From NCBI RefSeq assembly GCF_036625195.1, contig NZ_JAZKUG010000001.1, forward strand, positions 2,604,001 through 2,668,000: a stretch of 64,000 nucleotides of DNA. The letters are read 5' to 3'. Below, in pieces: positions 9,174 through 19,207 of the stretch (its first letter is position 1; each line of letters opens with the position of its first letter). This DNA comes from Accumulibacter sp. (GTDB lineage Bacteria > Pseudomonadota > Gammaproteobacteria > Burkholderiales > Rhodocyclaceae). Under the pieces are notes generated by a model that saw nothing but the letters and a program-made list of their open reading frames with translations, searched no databases and was not told the DNA's origin. Made by a program: the position numbers and the translations under genes.

Positions 9174-10064
9174 GTGAGGCAGCGATCGGTGCATCGGTTC
9201 GAGCGATGGTCGGCCAACCACCGGTTGGCGCTGGCGGTCGGTTTTTCACTGCTGCTGCATGGCCTGCTGTTGTCGCTGCACTTCCGTTTCCCGGAAGCGT
9301 CGCGTGCCGCCCGCGAGCGGGCGCTCGACGTCGTCCTGGTCAATCGTCGTTCGGCGCGCGCACCGGAGGAAGCGACGGTGCAGGCACAGGCCAACCTCGA
9401 CAATGGCGGCAATACCGAGCACGAGCGCCGGGCGAAGACGCCGATGCCGGCCGCGCCCCGGCAGCAGCACGGTGACGAGCTCGAACACTCGCAGAAGCGG
9501 GTGCAGGCGCTCGAGGCGCATCAGCAACGGCTGGCGACGCAGGCACGGAGCCACGATTCGGTGCCGGCGACCGCCGCCCGCGAGGCGCAGCCGGATCCCG
9601 TGGCGAACCTCAGTGGCCGTGACCTGGCGCAGAGTGCGCTGGCGATGGCGCGTCTCGAAGGCGAGATCGCCAAGGAACTCGATGAATACAGCAAGCGGCC
9701 GCGTAAGCAGTTCATCGGCAGCAGTGCGATGGAATACCGCTTTGCACAGTACTTCGAGGAGTGGCGACAGAAGGTCGAGCGCGTCGGCACGCTCAACTAC
9801 CCGGCCGAGGCGCGTGGCAAGCTCTACGGCAGCCTCGTCCTGACGGTGACGGTGCGTAGCGACGGCAGCGTCGACTCGGTCGAGATCAACCGCTCTTCCG
9901 GCCACCGGATCCTCGACGATGCCGCGCGCCGCATCGTCGTCATGGCCTCGCCGTTTGCCGCCTTTCCGCCGGCCATTCGGCACGATACCGATACCCTGGT
10001 GATCACCCGGACGTGGAATTTCACCCAGCGCGACAGTTTGGAGACCAGGGCCGCGAAGCGATGA
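9174..10064 (+). CDS. TonB-family energy-transducing protein
   Basis: 296 residues. A short cytoplasmic N-terminus, one membrane anchor (about residues 17-37), a long polar Ala/Arg/Gln-rich periplasmic linker in place of the usual Pro-rich one, then the TonB C-terminal domain (YPAEARGKLYGSLVLTVTVRSDGSVDSVEINRSSG). It would couple the proton-motive force to outer-membrane receptors, but no exbBD or receptor gene is nearby. GTG 9174 is chosen because it begins one base after the upstream stop; the open frame upstream lies inside the RNase gene. It overlaps aroE by ATGA. Confidence 0.88.
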   Translation: MRQRSVHRFERWSANHRLALAVGFSLLLHGLLLSLHFRFPEASRAARERALDVVLVNRRSARAPEEATVQAQANLDNGGNTEHERRAKTPMPAAPRQQHGDELEHSQKRVQALEAHQQRLATQARSHDSVPATAAREAQPDPVANLSGRDLAQSALAMARLEGEIAKELDEYSKRPRKQFIGSSAMEYRFAQYFEEWRQKVERVGTLNYPAEARGKLYGSLVLTVTVRSDGSVDSVEINRSSGHRILDDAARRIVVMASPFAAFPPAIRHDTDTLVITRTWNFTQRDSLETRAAKR

Positions 10065-10879
10065 GCGACCGTTACTGCGTCTTCGGCAATCCGGTGGGGC
10101 ACAGCAGGTCACCGGCGATCCACGCGGCCTTCGCCGCCGCGTGCCACCAGGATCTGGTCTACGAGGCGATCCTCGCACCCCAGGAAGGCTTTGCCGCTTG
10201 CGTGCGCGCCTTCGTCGCCACCGGCGGTCGTGGCGCCAACGTCACCGTACCGTTCAAGCAGGAGGCCTGCCGGCTGGCGACGCGACTGACGCAGCGCGCG
10301 CGGCTGGCTGGCGCGGTCAACACCCTGTCCTTCGATGGCGCCGACTGGCTTGGCGACAATACCGACGGTGCTGGGCTGCTGCGTGACCTGACGCACAACC
10401 TGGGCTGCCCGATTGCCGGCAGGCGTGTCCTGCTGCTCGGTGCCGGTGGTGCGGCGCGCGGTGTTCTCGGGCCGCTGCTCGACGCGGCGCCGAGCCGACT
10501 GCTGATCGCCAACCGCAGCCTGGCGACGGCGAACGAACTGGCCGGGCGGATGGCGGGTGCCGGCAATGTCGGCGCCTGCGCGTACGCGCAACTCGCCGGT
10601 GAGTGCTTCGATCTGGTGATCAACGCCACTTCGGCCAGTCTTGCCGGCGACTCCTTGCCTCTGCCGGACGGCCTCTTCGCTCCCGGCAGCCTGGCCTACG
10701 ACATGATGTACGGGCAGGGGCAGACGCCGTTCCTGCGGCTCACCGGCAGTCTCGGCGCGACGCGGCTGGCGGACGGCCTCGGCATGCTCGTCGAGCAGGC
10801 AGCCGAGGCCTTTCATCTCTGGCGTGGCCTCCGGCCGGAGACGGCCCCGGTGCTGGCGATGCTGCGCGACGGCAGATGA
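10061..10879 (+). CDS. aroE: Shikimate 5-dehydrogenase (NADP+)
   Basis: 272 residues. It reduces 3-dehydroshikimate to shikimate in aromatic amino acid biosynthesis. Substrate-binding motifs GNPVGHSRSP (about residue 9) and NVTVPFK (catalytic Lys), DNTDGAG, and the NADP-binding glycine loop GAGGAARG are all present. ATG 10061 overlaps the tonB-like stop, and its own stop overlaps the mtgA start, both as ATGA; AroE next to MtgA is a common betaproteobacterial arrangement. Confidence 0.96.
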   Translation: MSDRYCVFGNPVGHSRSPAIHAAFAAACHQDLVYEAILAPQEGFAACVRAFVATGGRGANVTVPFKQEACRLATRLTQRARLAGAVNTLSFDGADWLGDNTDGAGLLRDLTHNLGCPIAGRRVLLLGAGGAARGVLGPLLDAAPSRLLIANRSLATANELAGRMAGAGNVGACAYAQLAGECFDLVINATSASLAGDSLPLPDGLFAPGSLAYDMMYGQGQTPFLRLTGSLGATRLADGLGMLVEQAAEAFHLWRGLRPETAPVLAMLRDGR

Positions 10880-11568
10880 AGCTGCTGCTCTGGGCGAAGC
10901 GCCTGCTGCTTGCCGGCGTCGCCCTGCTGCTGATCTACCAGTTCTGGTTGTTCGGCTGGGTCCTCTGGTGGAAGTGGAGCAACCCCGATCTCACCCGTTT
11001 CATGGAGATCCGCATCGAGGAACTGCGTCGGCAGCAGCCCGAGGCGCAACTCAGGAAGCAATGGGTGCCTTACGACCGCATCTCGCTCCATCTCAAGCGG
11101 GCGATCGTCGCCGCCGAGGATGCCCGCTTCGTCGATCACGAAGGCTTCGACTGGGACGGCATCCAGCAGGCGATCGCGAAGAACCAGAAGAAGGGGCGGG
11201 TCGTCGCCGGCGGCTCGACGATCTCGCAGCAACTCGCCAAGAACCTCTTCCTGACGCCGGCACGGACGCCGTGGCGCAAGGCCGAGGAAGCCGTCATCAC
11301 GCTGATGCTCGAAGCGATGTGGAGCAAGGAGCGGATTTTCGAGGTCTACCTCAACGTCATCGAATGGGGCAACGGGGTCTTCGGCGCCGAAGCGGCAGCC
11401 CGGCATTACTACGGCGTCGCTGCCGCCCAGCTTTCGCGCGAGCAGGCGGCGCGGCTCGCCGGAATGGTTCCCAGCCCGCGCTTCTACGACCGCAACCGCA
11501 ACGCGCCGGGGCTGGCGAGGAAGACCGCGATCATTCTCGCCCGGATGCCGTCTGCCGACCTGCCCTGA
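10876..11568 (+). CDS. mtgA: Monofunctional biosynthetic peptidoglycan transglycosylase
   Basis: 230 residues. An N-terminal membrane anchor (about residues 9-33) is followed by a GT51 domain. The catalytic motif EDARFVDHEGFDWDGI and the second motif GGSTISQQLAKNLFL are intact, as are the distal EVYLNVIEWGNGVFGAE residues. It polymerises lipid II into glycan strands on the periplasmic face. There is no transpeptidase domain, which separates it from class A PBPs. Last gene of the operon. Confidence 0.96.
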   Translation: MKLLLWAKRLLLAGVALLLIYQFWLFGWVLWWKWSNPDLTRFMEIRIEELRRQQPEAQLRKQWVPYDRISLHLKRAIVAAEDARFVDHEGFDWDGIQQAIAKNQKKGRVVAGGSTISQQLAKNLFLTPARTPWRKAEEAVITLMLEAMWSKERIFEVYLNVIEWGNGVFGAEAAARHYYGVAAAQLSREQAARLAGMVPSPRFYDRNRNAPGLARKTAIILARMPSADLP

Positions 11569-11690
11569 ACCGGGGAATCCGGTCGTCGGTGGTGCGCGCG
11601 CTGGCCGGTGATCGGCAAGCCTGCGATACTATCGGCCTTTCGCGGCGGCCACGGCCGTCGTTTCCGCATTCTTCCAGGAGCCATCGCCTC

Positions 11691-11915
11691 ATGAAGCTTC
11701 GTACCATTTTCCTGCTGCTCGTCTGCAGCCTCGTCGGCATCTTCGCGGCGATCAACTGGCACGCCTTCACCACCCCGACGACGCTGTCGCTGGCGGTGAC
11801 CGAGGTGGAAGCGCCGCTCGGGGTGGTCATGCTCGGTATCATCGGTGTCCTGACCGCCGTCTTCCTGGTCTTCGTCGTCTATGTTCAGGCTTCGGCCCTT
11901 TTCGACTCGCGCCGT
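11691..11915 (+). pseudogene. LapA-like inner-membrane protein, 3' end lost
   Basis: The first 75 codons read as a LapA (DUF1049) protein: two membrane helices (about residues 4-22 and 44-66) ending in YVQASALFDSRR. In intact family members a cytoplasmic helix of about 25 residues follows. Here the sequence switches at about 11914 to the N-terminus of a type I methylase, and the reading frame continues out of frame into it. The start ATG follows CCAGGAG at 11675-11681. LapA helps control lipopolysaccharide synthesis with LapB, which is not in the window. It is either truncated by insertion of the island or a sequence-assembly join. Confidence 0.75.
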
Positions 11916-13456
11916 CGGAATCACCGGCAACATCAAGAGCCAGATCGACCAGATCTGGAACGCCTTCTGGTCGGGCGGCATCTCCAACCCGCTGGAGGTC
12001 ATCGAGCAGATCACCTACCTGCTCTTCCTGCGCCGGCTGGACGACCTGCACACGCTGGAAGAGAACAAGTCCGCCCGGCTCAAGCGGCCGATGGAGCGGC
12101 GCGTCTTCCCCGCGGGCAACGACAGCCGCAGGGGCCGCTCCTACGAACGACCTGCGCTGGTCGCGCTTCAAGCACTTCGCGCCGGCGAGATGTACACCGT
12201 GGTCGGCGAGCACGTCTTCCCGTTCCTGCGCACGCTCGGCGGCGACGGCTCCACCTACGCGCAGCACATGAAGGACGCGCGCTTCACCATCCCCACGCCG
12301 GCGCTGCTGGCCAAGGTGGTGGACCTGCTCGACGCCGTGCCGATGGAGGACCGCGACACCAAGGGCGACGTCTACGAGTACATGCTCGGCAAGATCGCCA
12401 GCGCCGGGCAGAACGGCCAGTTCCGCACGCCGCGCCACATCATCCGGCTGATGGTCGAGCTGACCGCGCCGCAGCCCGACCGACGTCATCTGCGACCCGG
12501 CCTGCGGCACCGCCGGCTTCCTCGTCGCCGCCGGCGAGGTCCTGCGCGAGCGCCACCCGAAGTCTCCTGCACGACGCGAAGCTGCGCGAGCACTTCCATC
12601 ACCACATGTTCCACGGCTTCGACTTCGACAACACCATGCTGCGCATCGGCAGCATGAACATGCTGCTGCACGGCGTCGAGAACCCCGACATCCGCTACCG
12701 CGACTCGCTGGCGCAGGACCACGCCGGCGAGGAGGAGAAGTACACGCTGCTGCTGGCCAATCCGCCCTTCGCCGGCAGCCTCGACTACGAGAACACCGCC
12801 AAGGACCTGCTGCAGATCGTCAAGACGAAGAAGACCGAGCTGCTCTTCCTCGCGCTCTTCCTGCGCCTGCTCAAACCCGGCGGCCGCGCCGCGGTGATCG
12901 TCCCCGACGGCGTGCTGTTCGGTTCGAGCAGGCGCACAAGCAACTGCGCCGGATGCTGGTCGAAGACCAGAAGCTCGACGCCGTGGTCAAGCTGCCCGGC
13001 GGCGTCTTCAAGCCCTACGCCGGCGTGTCCACCGCGATCCTGCTGTTCACCAAGACCAACTCCGGCGGCACCGACCAGGTCTGGTTCTACGACGTCGCAG
13101 GCCGACGGCTGGAGCCTCGACGACAAGCGCACGCCGCTGCTGCGGAAGACAAGCTCGGCCCGTGCCGCGCAGCGCGCTGGCGAAGACGAGCACGGCAAGA
13201 ACAACCTGCCCGACGTGCTGGCGCGCTGGGCGCAGCGCAATGGCGCCGAGCGCGAACGCCCGCGCACCGCGCAGAGCTTCTGCGTGCCGAAGGCCGACAT
13301 CGCCGCGCAGGGCTACGACCTCTCGCTCAACCGCTACAAGGAAGTGGTGCACGAGGCGGTCGAGCACCGGGCGCCGAAGGAGATCCTTGCCGATCCAGCT
13401 GGCGAAGCTGGAGGAGGAGATTCTTCAGCGGGGGATGAAGGAGTTGGATGATCGGG
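11914..13456 (+). pseudogene. hsdM: Type I restriction-modification methylase HsdM, frameshifted
   Basis: Adenine N6-methyltransferase subunit. The family sequence is recoverable along the whole length: IWNAFWSGGISNPLEVIEQI, GQFRTPRHIIRLMVEL, DPACGTAGF (SAM-binding, about 12495), LANPPFAGS (catalytic NPPF, about 12758), then GVFKPYAGVSTAIL and the C-terminal GYDLSLNRYKE. It is spread over all three frames with about nine changes (near 12146, 12178, 12478, 12562, 12930, 13096, 13140, 13183 and 13392). The first two or three codons including ATG are missing at the lapA junction. As written it cannot encode a functional enzyme. Stops and missense changes are few, which suggests recent decay or sequence error. 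Confidence 0.88.
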
Positions 13457-14221
13457 ATGCTCGGAGGCATCGAAGTACATCACGGGCACAAAGTCCCCGA
13501 GCAGCGGCGAATTGCGGAGATCCTGGACAAGGCGGACGCGCTGCGGGCCAAGCGCCGCGCCGCACTCGCCCAGCTCGACACCCTCACCCAATCCATCTTC
13601 CTCGACATGTTCGGCGACCCGATCGCAAACCCTCGGCAGTTCCCAATTCGTCCGATGATCGAGCTAGTCGATAGTAGGCGGCCGATTAGCTACGGCATCC
13701 TAATGCCGGGGCCTGACCAACCTGAAGGTATCAAGTATGTGCGCGTGGTCGATATGCAGGACGGCGGAATCGCGTTGCCCGGCATTCGACGAACGACCGA
13801 GGCCATATCAAACGCCTTCCGGCGCTCGCTTCTAAGACGGGGCGATCTCCTGATGTCAATTCGCGGCCACGTTGGACGATTCGCGGTCGTGCCGCCCGAA
13901 CTCGACGATGCAAACATCACCCAGGATACGGCGCGCCTGGCGATCACTGGCGCAGACCCTGTGTTCGTTCGTGAGTGCCTCCGAACTCAAGGGTTCCAGC
14001 GCTGGATGGGTAAACACACCAAGGGCGTCGCAGTTCGTGGGATCAACCTCGGCGACGTCAAGTTGATGCCGGTCATCACGCCCGCCTTGAGCCAGCAGCA
14101 AAGGTTCGCTCGGCTTGCCCTTGCCAACGACGAACTGAAGGTTGCCGCGCGTGCCGCGTTGGCCGAACTCGACGCGCTCTTTGCCTCCCTTCAGCACCGA
14201 GCCTTCCGGGGAGAGCTATAG
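13448..14221 (+). CDS. hsdS: Type I restriction specificity subunit HsdS, half-size (one recognition domain)
   Basis: 257 residues, about 60 percent of a normal HsdS. It opens with the central conserved helix (PEQRRIAEILDKADALRAKRRAALAQLDTL split over residues 18-47), which normally follows the first target-recognition domain, then FLDMFGDP, one target-recognition domain (about 55-200) and a distal conserved helix (LSQQQRFARLALANDELK). The first recognition domain is absent. This is the only main hsd gene without frameshifts, and its recognition domain is visibly less GC-rich than its flanks, as expected for exchanged specificity domains. ATG 13448 overlaps the hsdM end. It may be a natural half-subunit that dimerises or a deletion product. 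Confidence 0.82.
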   Translation: MIGMLGGIEVHHGHKVPEQRRIAEILDKADALRAKRRAALAQLDTLTQSIFLDMFGDPIANPRQFPIRPMIELVDSRRPISYGILMPGPDQPEGIKYVRVVDMQDGGIALPGIRRTTEAISNAFRRSLLRRGDLLMSIRGHVGRFAVVPPELDDANITQDTARLAITGADPVFVRECLRTQGFQRWMGKHTKGVAVRGINLGDVKLMPVITPALSQQQRFARLALANDELKVAARAALAELDALFASLQHRAFRGEL

Positions 14222-14223
14222 CC

Positions 14224-14499
14224 ATGCGAGGCGATTTCATCGGCGTGTGGTCCGAGACTTGGCGTGAGACCTGGCTGCCGCTGATCGACGATGAAAGCGG
14301 AGACATCTTCTGCGAGCTGTTCCGCGCGCTCGTCCCGGCGCCGAAGAGCCGGGCGTCGGTTGAAGCGCTGGCGGACATCATCGACAACCCCGTGCAGAGG
14401 CGAGAGGCGTTCGAGAAGACGGTTTCGGACGACTTCGCCGGCGAGCGCGCGCTTGTAGCATTTCTTGAAGCGGCTCACTCGGCTCTTGACGCGCGATGA
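14224..14499 (+). CDS. Small acidic protein of unknown function in the hsd operon
   Basis: 91 residues, not recognised. The sequence is acidic and probably mostly helical, with no signal peptide or membrane segment (GVWSETWRETWLPLIDDE near the start, SLADIIDN-like middle written as EALADIIDNP). It starts two bases after the hsdS stop and its own stop overlaps the fic ATG as ATGA, so it is translationally coupled to both. It is intact while both fic and hsdM are frameshifted. Possible roles are an adaptor, an immunity or antitoxin partner for Fic, or an hsd accessory; none can be shown from the sequence. Confidence 0.6.
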   Translation: MRGDFIGVWSETWRETWLPLIDDESGDIFCELFRALVPAPKSRASVEALADIIDNPVQRREAFEKTVSDDFAGERALVAFLEAAHSALDAR

Positions 14500-15680
14500 A
14501 GCGCTCGCGGACGCCCGCTGCCCCGGCCGTTACGTCAGGTCGCGACAGCGCTGGCGAGCCGTTCCAGGCCTTCGTCCCGGCGCCGCTGCCGCCGCGGCCG
14601 CCGCTCGTGGACGCCGGCGCTGCGGCGGCGCTTCGACGCCGTTGGCGCTGGTCGCGCTGGGGGCGGCTCGACGCGGTGACCGCGCTGCTGCCGAACGCGG
14701 CGCTGCTGCTCTACAGCTTCGTGCGCAAGGAGGCGGTGCTGTCGTCGCAGATCGAGGGCACGCAGTCTTCGCTCGCCGACCTGCTGCTCTTCGAGATCGA
14801 CGAGCAGCCGGGCGTGCCGCTGGACGATGCGCGCGAGGTCAGCCGCTACGTGGCGGCGCTGGAGCACGGCCTGGCGCGGCTGCGCGGCGGGCTGCCGCTG
14901 TGCAGCCGGCTGCTCTGCGAGATGCACGCGGTGCTGCTCGACCATCCGGGTGGGCGGGGCTCACGCCCGGCGAGTTTCGCCGCTCGCAGGTGTGGATCGG
15001 CGGCACGCGGCCGGGCAACGCCGTGTTCGTGCCGCCGCCGGCCGATGCGCTGCCGGAGTGCCTGGCGGCGCTTCGAGCGCTTCCTCAACGACGAGCCCGA
15101 GCCGTGCCGCCGCTGGTCAAGGCGGCGCTGGCGCATGTGCAGTTCGAGACCATCCACCCCTTTCTCGACGGCAACGGCCGCATCGGGCGTCTGCTGATCG
15201 TGCTGCAGCTGGTGGCCGACGGCGTACTGCGCGAGCCGATGCTCTACCCAGCCTGTTCTTCAAGGAGCATCGGCGCTGTATTACGAGCTGCTGAACGAGG
15301 TGCGCCTGCGCGGCGACTGGGAGCGCTGGCTCGACTTCTTCGCCGAGGGCGTGCAGGCGAGCGCCACGCAGGGCGTGTCACGGCGCAGGCGCTGCTGGCG
15401 CTGGTGCAACGCCGATCGCGACCGCATCGCCGCGCTGGGCCGCGCCGCAGCGTCGGCACTGGCGGTACACCAGGCGCTGCAGCGCCAGCCGATCGCCACC
15501 TCGGCCGCGCTGGTCGGCCACCGGCTGACGCCGGCCACGGTGAACAAGTCGCTGGCGCATCTGGAGCGCCTCGGCGTCGTCGCCGAAGTCTGACGCAACC
15601 GGCAGCGCGGCCGCGTGTTCAGCTATCGCAACGTACGTCGAGGAACGAGGGCATGGCCCTCGCCGCGCGCGGCGACGATG
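14496..15680 (+). pseudogene. Fic-domain protein (AMP-transferase type), frameshifted
   Basis: A class with an N-terminal Fic_N-like region and a C-terminal winged helix. Recognisable parts: LSSQIEGTQSSLADLLLFE (residue about 80; SQIEGT is typical of the family), GEFRRSQVWIGGTRPGNAVFVPPP, the active-site motif HPFLDGNGRIGR at about 15159-15194, the GDWERWLDFFAEGV region, and a terminal HTH (LTPATVNKSLAHLERLGVV). At least five frame changes (near 14947, 15070, 15250, 15375 and 15593). The Fic motif is complete, so the parent would have been an active nucleotidyl-transferase. It sits between hsdS and hsdR, a place Fic genes occupy in some type I operons. The end is approximate because of the frameshifts. 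Confidence 0.85.
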
Positions 15681-18600
15681 AGCCAGTTCTCCTTCCTGCA
15701 CGTGAGTGGCCGGCCGTGTTCGAGCCGCTGCGCGCGCCGAGGCGGCGGCGCACGCCGACCCGCGCAGCGCCTGCTTCTACGCGCGCCGCGCGCTCGAACT
15801 GGCGGTCGCCTGGGCGTACAAGCACGACGCCGCGCTCAAGCTGCCGTACCAGGACAACCTCTCGGCGCTGATCCACGAGCCGAGTTTCAAGCAGGCGGCG
15901 GGCGAGGCGGTGTTCAGCAAGGCGCGGGTCATCAACACGCTCGGCAACCGCGCCGTGCACGGCCAGCGCGCGATCCCGCTCGACGACGCGCTGGTCGCCG
16001 TGCGCGAGCTGTTCCACGTGGCGTACTGGCTTGCCCGCACCTACGGCCGCGCGGCGCGGCCGGCGCCGGGGCTTGGCCTTCGACGCCGAGCGCGCTGCCG
16101 AAGGCGACGCCGGCGCGCGGGCAGACCGCCGAGCAGCTGCAGCAGCTCGAAGCCGGGTCTGCGCGAGCGCGACGAGAAGCTCGCCGCCTTGCTGGCCGAC
16201 AAGGCACGCTCGACGAGGAGCTGAAGCGCCTGCGCGCCGAGGTGGCGGCGGCGAAGCAGGCCGCGGCGGCGCAGCCCGACACGCACGACTACTCGGAGGC
16301 CGAAACCCGCGACTACTTCATCGACCTGCTGCTGAAGGAGGCCGGCTGGCCGCTCGACCAGCCGCGCGACCGGGAATTCGAGGTCAGCGGGCATGCCCAA
16401 CAACCAGGGCAAGGGCTTCGTCGACTACGTGCTCTGGGGCGACGACGGCAAGCCGCTGGGACTGGTCGAGGCCAAGCGCACGCGGCGCGACGCGCGCGTC
16501 GGCCAGCAGCAGGCCAAGCTCTACGCCGACTGCCTGGAGCGCCAGTTCGGCCAGCGCCCGCTGATCTTCTACTCCAACGGCTACGAGCACTGGCTCTGGG
16601 ACGACACGCGCTACCCGCCGCGCGCCGTGCAGGGTTTCTACAAGAAGGCCGAGCTGGAACTCGCGATCCAGCGGCGCAGTACGCGCAAGCCGCTGGCGGC
16701 GGGCGAGATCAACCCCGCCATCGTCGAGCGCTACTACCAGACGCGCGGCATCCGACGCATCGCCGAGGCCTTCGAGCGCGACCACGACCGCAAGGCGCTG
16801 GTGGTGATGGCCACCGGCGCCGGCAAGACGCGCACGGTGATCGCGCTTGCGATCTGCTGATGCGCTGCAATTGGGTCAAGCGCGTGCTGTTCCTCGCCGA
16901 CCGCGTGGCACTGGTCAATCAGGCGGTGAACGCCTTCAAGCGCCACCTGCCCGATGCCTCGCCGGTGAACCTGGTGACCGAGAAGGACGCCGAGGGGCGG
17001 GTCTTCGTCTCGACCTATCCGACGATGATGGGGCTGATCGACGAGGTAGCGAACGACCGCGCAGGGCGCGGTGGCGATGGCCAACGCCGCTTCGGCGTCG
17101 GGCATTTCGACCTGGTGATCATCGACGAGGCGCACCGCTCGGTCTTCCAGAAGTACCGTGCGATCTTCGACTACTTCGACTCGCTGCTGGTCGGGCTCAC
17201 GGCCACGCCCAAGGACGAGTGGACCGCAACACCTACAGCCTGTTCGACCTGGAGAACGGCGTGCCGACCGACGCCTATGGCTCGACGAGGCGGTGCGCGA
17301 CGGCTTCCTCGTGCCGCCGAAGGCCGTGTCGGTGCCGCTGAAGTTCCAGCGCGAGGGGATCAAGTACGACGAGCTGTCCGAAGAGGACAAGGATCAGTGG
17401 GACGCGCTGGAGTGGGACGAAGACGGCAACGTCCCCAACCGGGTGGAGGCCGAGGCGGTCAACCAGTGGCTGTTCAACAAGGACACGGTGGACAAGGTCC
17501 TGGAACACCTGATGACCCGCGGCCTGACGGTGGCCGGCGGCGACCGGCTGGGCAAGACCATCCTGTTCGCCAAGAACCAGCACCACGCCGAGTTCATCGC
17601 CGAGCGCTTCAACGCCAACTACCCGCACTCACAAGGGTGAGTTCGCGCGCGTCATCACGTTCAAGACCGAGTACGCACAGAGCCTGATCGACAACTTCTC
17701 GGCCAAGGACAAGGCGCCGCACATCGCCATCTCGGTGGACATGCTCGACACCGGGATCGACATCCCGGAGGTCGTGAACCTGGTCTTCTTCAAGCTGGTG
17801 CGCTCGAAGACCAAGTTCTGGCAGATGCTCGGCCGTGGCACGCGACTGTGTCCGGACCTGTTCGGGCCGGGCAGGCACAAGGAGTACTTCTGCGTCTTCG
17901 ACTACTGCCAGAACCTGGAGTACTTCAGCCAGAACATCCCCGCCACCGAGGGTGCGCTCGGTGAATCGCTCGGCAAGCGGCTGTTCGATGCCCGGCTGGA
18001 GCTGATCGGCGAGCTGGACGGGAAGTTGGCCGAAGCCGACCGCCAGACGGCGCGCGAAACACGGGCGCCGCCGCATGGGCACCCGGCATCGGATGACGAG
18101 GTGCGCGCGCAGCTCGCAGCGTTGCTGCAAAGGGAAGTGGCCAGCATGAACCTCGACAATTTCATCGTGCGGCCGCGGCGGCGCATCGTCGAGCAGTACG
18201 CCATCCCCGAGGCCTGGACTGTGCTGTCGCCAGAAGCGCTCTCGAACCTGTCGCACCAGGTCGCGGGTCTGCCGTCGGAACTCGACCCGGAGAACGAGGA
18301 GGCAAAGCGCTTCGACCTGCTGGTACTGAACCTCCAGCTCGCGATGCTGCGATCGGAGCCGGGCTTCGCTCGTTTGCGCGATCAGCTCAAGGCGCTTGCC
18401 GGCCTGCTGGAAGAGAAGTCGGCGATCCCGATGGTGCGCGAGCAGATGGTGCTGATCCAGGACGTGCAGACCGACGAGTGGTGGCAGGCCGTGAACGTCC
18501 CGACGCTCGAAGGGCATGCGTCGGCGCCTGCGTGATCTGATCAAGCTCATCGAGAAGCGGAAGCGCAAGCCCATCTACACCGACTTCGAGGACGAGATGG

Positions 18601-19118
18601 GCGTCGGGACGGGGGTCGAGCTACCCGGCTTCGGCCACGGCACCGACGATGCGAAGTTCCGCGCCAAGGCGCGGGCCTTCCTGCGGGCACATCAGGACCA
18701 CGTCGCGATCCACAAGCTGCGGATGAACAAGGCGTTGACGGTGGCCGATCTTGCGGAGCTCGAGCGCATGCTCGGCGAGAGCGGCGTGGGTGCTGCGGCG
18801 GATCTCCGACGCGCCGTCGAGGAGTCGCACGGTCTGGGGCTCTTCGTACGCTCGCTGGTCGGACTCGACCGCCAGGCTGCGAAGGAGTGCCTGGCCGGAT
18901 TTCTCGTCGGCAAGTCACTCGGTGCCAACCAGATCGAGTTCGTGAACCTGGTCGTCAACCACCTCACCGAACACGGCGTGCTGGACGCCGCGATGCTTTA
19001 CGAGTCGCCGTTCACCGACCTGACTGCGCACGGGCCGGATGGACTCTTCGACTCCCCGCAGGTGGACGAGCTGCTGGCGGCGATCGAAAGGGTGCGGCGG
19101 ACGGCAATGGCAGCTTGA
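15678..19118 (+). pseudogene. hsdR: Type I restriction endonuclease subunit HsdR, frameshifted
   Basis: Motor and nuclease subunit. Order of parts: an N-terminal DUF4145-like helical domain (about 15760-16030), a coiled coil (about 16130-16260), a PD-(D/E)xK nuclease core (DYVLWG then GLVEAKR at about 16420-16480), the helicase with ATGAGKT (about 16810), DEAH (about 17125), GLTATPKDE, SVDMLDTGIDIPEVV and the arginine-finger motif GRGTRLCPDLFG (about 17830), then an EcoEI-like C-terminal domain to 19118. Frame changes lie near 15706, 16065, 16200, 16392, 16855, 17222, 17283, 17630 and 18515. The last 2.3 kb has few. Nonfunctional as written, though all motifs survive. Confidence 0.88.
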
Positions 19119-19207
19119 GCGTGCCGGCTGCGGGTGACCGCGGTGATGCCCGCACCGGGTCGCGCGTCTACGGACAGGGGGGCGTGCCCGTCACAGTTCT
19201 CCGTGCG

